A DNA stretch of 24,094 nucleotides from DATIHQ01 sp035480535 (GTDB lineage Bacteria; Chlamydiota; Chlamydiia; Chlamydiales; SM23-39), in the NCBI GenBank assembly GCA_035480535.1, contig DATIHQ010000027.1, positions 1 to 24,094 on the forward strand, in the 5' to 3' direction. Shown here one piece after another: positions 22,127 through 24,094 of the stretch. A program made the position numbers and the translations under genes. The notes beneath the pieces are model-generated. The model ran no database searches, was not told where the DNA came from, and saw only the letters and a list, made by a program, of their open reading frames with translations. How positions within the stretch are numbered: position 1 is the first letter of the stretch; the number at the start of each line of letters is the position of its first letter.

Positions 22127-23035
22127 TCAATCGCCATAGAACTTTCGCAGGCCCCACATGCCGTAGTGCCCGCAGTTAAAGCGGCTGGAGTTGCCGACGG
22201 TAAGGCCGCCAGAGGCCTCGCCCAAAGCATCGGTGGTCACAGGAGAGAGGCCTCCAACAACTGCTGAATAAGTTTTTTTATCGTATTTAACTTGGGTCTT
22301 GGAGCAGCAGCTATAGGTATGACTCCCTTCCATGCCAGTTGCATCGCCAAGATAACGAGTTCCCCATAATGCGTTGTATGCAAGAACAGGAATAACTACG
22401 TCCCTAATGGAAAGTTCTACTTCATACTCAGCTCCAGTTTCTGCATTCAATTTTTTCATAGACTCTATTTGATTCGCCGAAGACTGGCCCCTGAATAACA
22501 CGCCATCCTTTCGCGGCACAATATAGTGGGCTGGTTCATCCGAGATTTTTTTTACATATTGACGAAGGGCTTTTGTATCAGGCCAACGATATCGCGACAG
22601 GTGAGCGCCAACTTGGGGGTGTTGTATCATCTCTCCAAATTTTTCCAGGGTAAAGTCTTCTTTCCTTCCGGCTTTAGGATCGATCACATATTCAGGGCAA
22701 AGCACCGGAGGAAGATGAATCTCGTAAGCATAAACTTTTTTAGTTTCATCTTTATTGCAACGATCGAGGCCAAACCAAAACTTCTGGCCTTTCTCAGAAA
22801 ATTCTAGGTCTGGGCCTACTGCGTATCCCCAGGTTTTTTTCCATGCCGCAGCATCAAAAATATCTACGCCAGATGTCACATAATTTGCTACGACTCCGGC
22901 CACATCCCGACCAAGGTACGGATCTAGATTCCCCATAACCTTTGGCCGGTGGCTTTTGAAAAAACCACCATCGGGAAGGGCGGGCATTGCAGAACAACAT
23001 CCCGAACACGCGCTAGAAACTGGTAATGATGACAT
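22127..23035 (-). CDS. Unknown protein of an expanded chlamydial family, copy 1
   Basis: 302 residues. I do not know its function. The pattern IFDAAAWKKTWGYAVG, a central YIVPRKDGVLFRG, VVGGLSPV and the C-terminal end GMWGLRKFYGD fit a large family, often ending G(V/M)WGLRKFYG or GVAGLRKF, that I recall from Waddlia/Parachlamydia-like genomes. In those, a weak F-box-like helical N-terminus is sometimes present; here YLGRDVAGVVANYV might be its equivalent. The N-terminus is Ser/Cys-rich (SACSGCCS) with no clear signal peptide. The start lacks a Shine-Dalgarno sequence and has an AT-rich leader with TATATAAA about 20 bases before the ATG, like the zinc-finger gene. A close paralogue follows at 23512. 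Confidence 0.72.
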   Translation of the reverse strand: MSSLPVSSACSGCCSAMPALPDGGFFKSHRPKVMGNLDPYLGRDVAGVVANYVTSGVDIFDAAAWKKTWGYAVGPDLEFSEKGQKFWFGLDRCNKDETKKVYAYEIHLPPVLCPEYVIDPKAGRKEDFTLEKFGEMIQHPQVGAHLSRYRWPDTKALRQYVKKISDEPAHYIVPRKDGVLFRGQSSANQIESMKKLNAETGAEYEVELSIRDVVIPVLAYNALWGTRYLGDATGMEGSHTYSCCSKTQVKYDKKTYSAVVGGLSPVTTDALGEASGGLTVGNSSRFNCGHYGMWGLRKFYGD

Positions 23036-23205
23036 AAGAATTCATTAATTTTTTTATATAGACAATACAATCTATTTGCATTAAATTCCATTTCATTTGT
23101 AACATAGTAATTTATTTAAATTTTACATCATAAGTCTTTGATGCCCGCCCATCTTTACTCCTATAACTTCCCCCTCCAAACCCGCAACTGGAAGATCCGC
23201 GAAGG

Positions 23206-23412
23206 GGGGTGTGTTGCATAACCCCCCTTGCGAGCCATGTTAAAACAGTCTGTTCGTTTGCAAGAAGACAACGATTGAATGATATAACGATTTAACGATA
23301 AGAATTTTATATTATTTTTTTCACTATCGTTATATCGTTCCATCGTTTTTATCGTTGATCTTGGCCTGAAAGGGAATTGTCCTCGAGAGATCGGGGTTAT
23401 GCAACACACCCC
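23206..23412. mobile_element. MITE-like element with perfect 20-bp terminal inverted repeats
   Basis: GGGGTGTGTTGCATAACCCC at 23206-23225 is repeated exactly in inverted orientation at 23393-23412. The direct repeat GCGAAGG abuts both ends (23199-23205 and 23413-23419), as expected of a target-site duplication. The 207-bp element has no transposase. Its AT-rich middle (about 23267-23358) is itself an imperfect palindrome built from clustered AACGAT on the left and ATCGTT on the right. This fits a non-autonomous transposon or foldback repeat mobilised from elsewhere in the genome. Confidence 0.7.
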
Positions 23413-23465
23413 GCGAAGGGCTCATTCTCCATAGGTTTTTACATTGCTAGATCGGTTTATCCATA

Positions 23466-23497
23466 GAACAAGAAAACAATGCCCTTCTACCAAGGAC
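23466..23497 (-). terminator. Probable terminator of the second paralogue
   Basis: On the minus strand, downstream of the stop at 23512, GTCCTT-ggtag-AAGGGC (23481-23497) forms a 6-bp stem with one G-T pair, followed by ATTGTTTTCTTG. It is the counterpart of the hairpin after the first paralogue. Confidence 0.38.
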
Positions 23498-23511
23498 CAA
23501 TGGTTCAAGTC

Positions 23512-24093
23512 TCAATGGCCATAGAACTTCCGCAGACCCCACACGCCGTGGCCCTCGACGCCAAAGCTGCTGATGTGGCTGACGCCGAGGCCGCCCGAGG
23601 CCGCGCCCCTAACAGCGTCAATAGCCACCGGCTCCATGTCTCCAACAACTGCTGGATAAGTATCTTTGCCATACTTGACTTGGTCTTTGGAGCAACGACA
23701 ATAGGTATTGCATCCTTCCATGCCAGTATTGTCGCCAAGATAACGAGTTCCCCATAATGCGTTGTATGCAAAAGCACAAGTAGCTACATCGATAATGGAG
23801 AGTTCTGTTTCATAACCGGCTCCAGTTTCTGCATTCAACTTTTTCATCAAGTCTATCTGTTCCTTAGAAGACTTCCCTCTGAATAACACACCATCTTTCC
23901 GCGGAACAAGCCAACAAGCCCGGCCAGCTGGGGTCTTTCTATGTTGATTAAGAGCTTCTGTATCATTGTAATAATATCGCGATGGGTGAGCGCCATTTTG
24001 GGGATGTTGGACAAAACTCCCAAGTTTATCTAAGTCGAAGGGTTCTGTCCTTTTCTCTGCCGTTAGAGGATCTGTCACAAATACAACTTCAGG
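23512..24093 (-). CDS. Unknown protein of the same family, copy 2, N-terminus beyond window
   Basis: The frame is open to the right edge of the window, so the start is missing; about 193 residues are visible. It aligns throughout with the gene at 22127-23035: PE.V..DP near the edge, then LGSFVQHPQNGAHPSRY, VPRKDGVLFRG, QIDLMKKLNAETGAGYE, AYNALWGTRYLGD.TGMEG, CSKDQVKYGK and the end GVWGLRKFYGH. Similarity continues about 35 bases past the stop codon through a terminator-like hairpin, so the two are a tandem duplication that has since diverged by scattered substitutions. The function is unknown; a role at the host interface is only a guess from the family's expansion. Confidence 0.7.
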   Translation of the reverse strand, partial: PEVVFVTDPLTAEKRTEPFDLDKLGSFVQHPQNGAHPSRYYYNDTEALNQHRKTPAGRACWLVPRKDGVLFRGKSSKEQIDLMKKLNAETGAGYETELSIIDVATCAFAYNALWGTRYLGDNTGMEGCNTYCRCSKDQVKYGKDTYPAVVGDMEPVAIDAVRGAASGGLGVSHISSFGVEGHGVWGLRKFYGH

Positions 24094-24094
24094 G

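Larger units (their letters stand above)
23036..23511. other. Intergenic region between the paralogues, mostly a MITE-like element
   Basis: No supportable gene is seen. 23036-23160 is AT-rich leader DNA of the first paralogue. 23199-23419 is a MITE-like insertion with its flanking repeats. 23420-23511 is a short spacer ending in the terminator hairpin of the second paralogue. Confidence 0.7.

Noticed and set aside
22111..22130. GGTTCAAGTC, resembling a tRNA T-loop, next to both paralogue stops (also 23501-23514)
   Set aside because: The flanking bases cannot form a T-stem, no acceptor, D or anticodon arms are present, and the sequence is explained by the duplicated gene 3' ends.
23161..23409. 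An 82-codon minus-strand open frame between the paralogues
   Set aside because: It runs across the inverted repeats of the MITE-like element, has no ribosome site and shows no protein-like composition.

Overview
The window looks like a chromosomal segment of an environmental (non-Chlamydiaceae) member of the Chlamydiae. This rests on three things. The minus-strand run dciA(DUF721)-gyrB-gyrA-tmk-holB, followed by mgtE, recalls the order of the Chlamydia CT187-CT194 neighbourhood. There is an ankyrin protein of effector type. There are also two copies of a WG..LRKFYG-ending protein family that I associate with amoeba-associated chlamydiae. The genus cannot be fixed by reading alone.

Layout. 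3-884 is the 3' part of an unknown membrane protein. 895-7859 (minus) is a tightly packed replication/topology operon: dciA, gyrB, gyrA, tmk and holB. Short gaps separate the genes, except for a 143-base gap before tmk that holds a large palindromic repeat. 8002-8709 is an ankyrin protein with a nuclear-localisation-like tail; it converges on and overlaps ydfG (8699-9442, minus). A second, longer palindromic element fills 9481-9715 before mgtE (9721-11172, minus). Divergent from mgtE is typA/bipA (11307-13121). After only 30 bases comes a plus-strand menaquinone operon whose members all overlap: a fused O-antigen-ligase-like/MenG protein, menF, menD, menH, menB and menA (13152-19963). Together these cover the classical chorismate-to-menaquinone route except MenC, MenE and the DHNA-CoA thioesterase, which are not in the window.

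From about 19964 onward the character changes to accessory DNA. A minus-strand gene (19999-20607) encodes three 39-residue GATA-like zinc fingers, a serine-rich tail and a basic C-terminus. Just beyond it lies a frameshifted remnant of a second menA 3' end. This suggests the zinc-finger block was inserted or recombined next to the men operon. Then come a MerR/TipAS-type regulator (20911-21678) with an over-long promoter spacer and a DUF6176-like small protein (21743-22078) with palindromes in its leader. Last are two tandem paralogous genes (22127-23035, and 23512 running off the right end). Between them is a 207-bp MITE-like element with perfect 20-bp terminal inverted repeats and flanking direct repeats.

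The strongest leads are the triple GATA-like zinc-finger protein, which may act in a eukaryotic host nucleus, and the Wzy/WaaL-MenG fusion. Next come the MITE-like element and the menA remnant. No rRNA, tRNA or CRISPR array was found.
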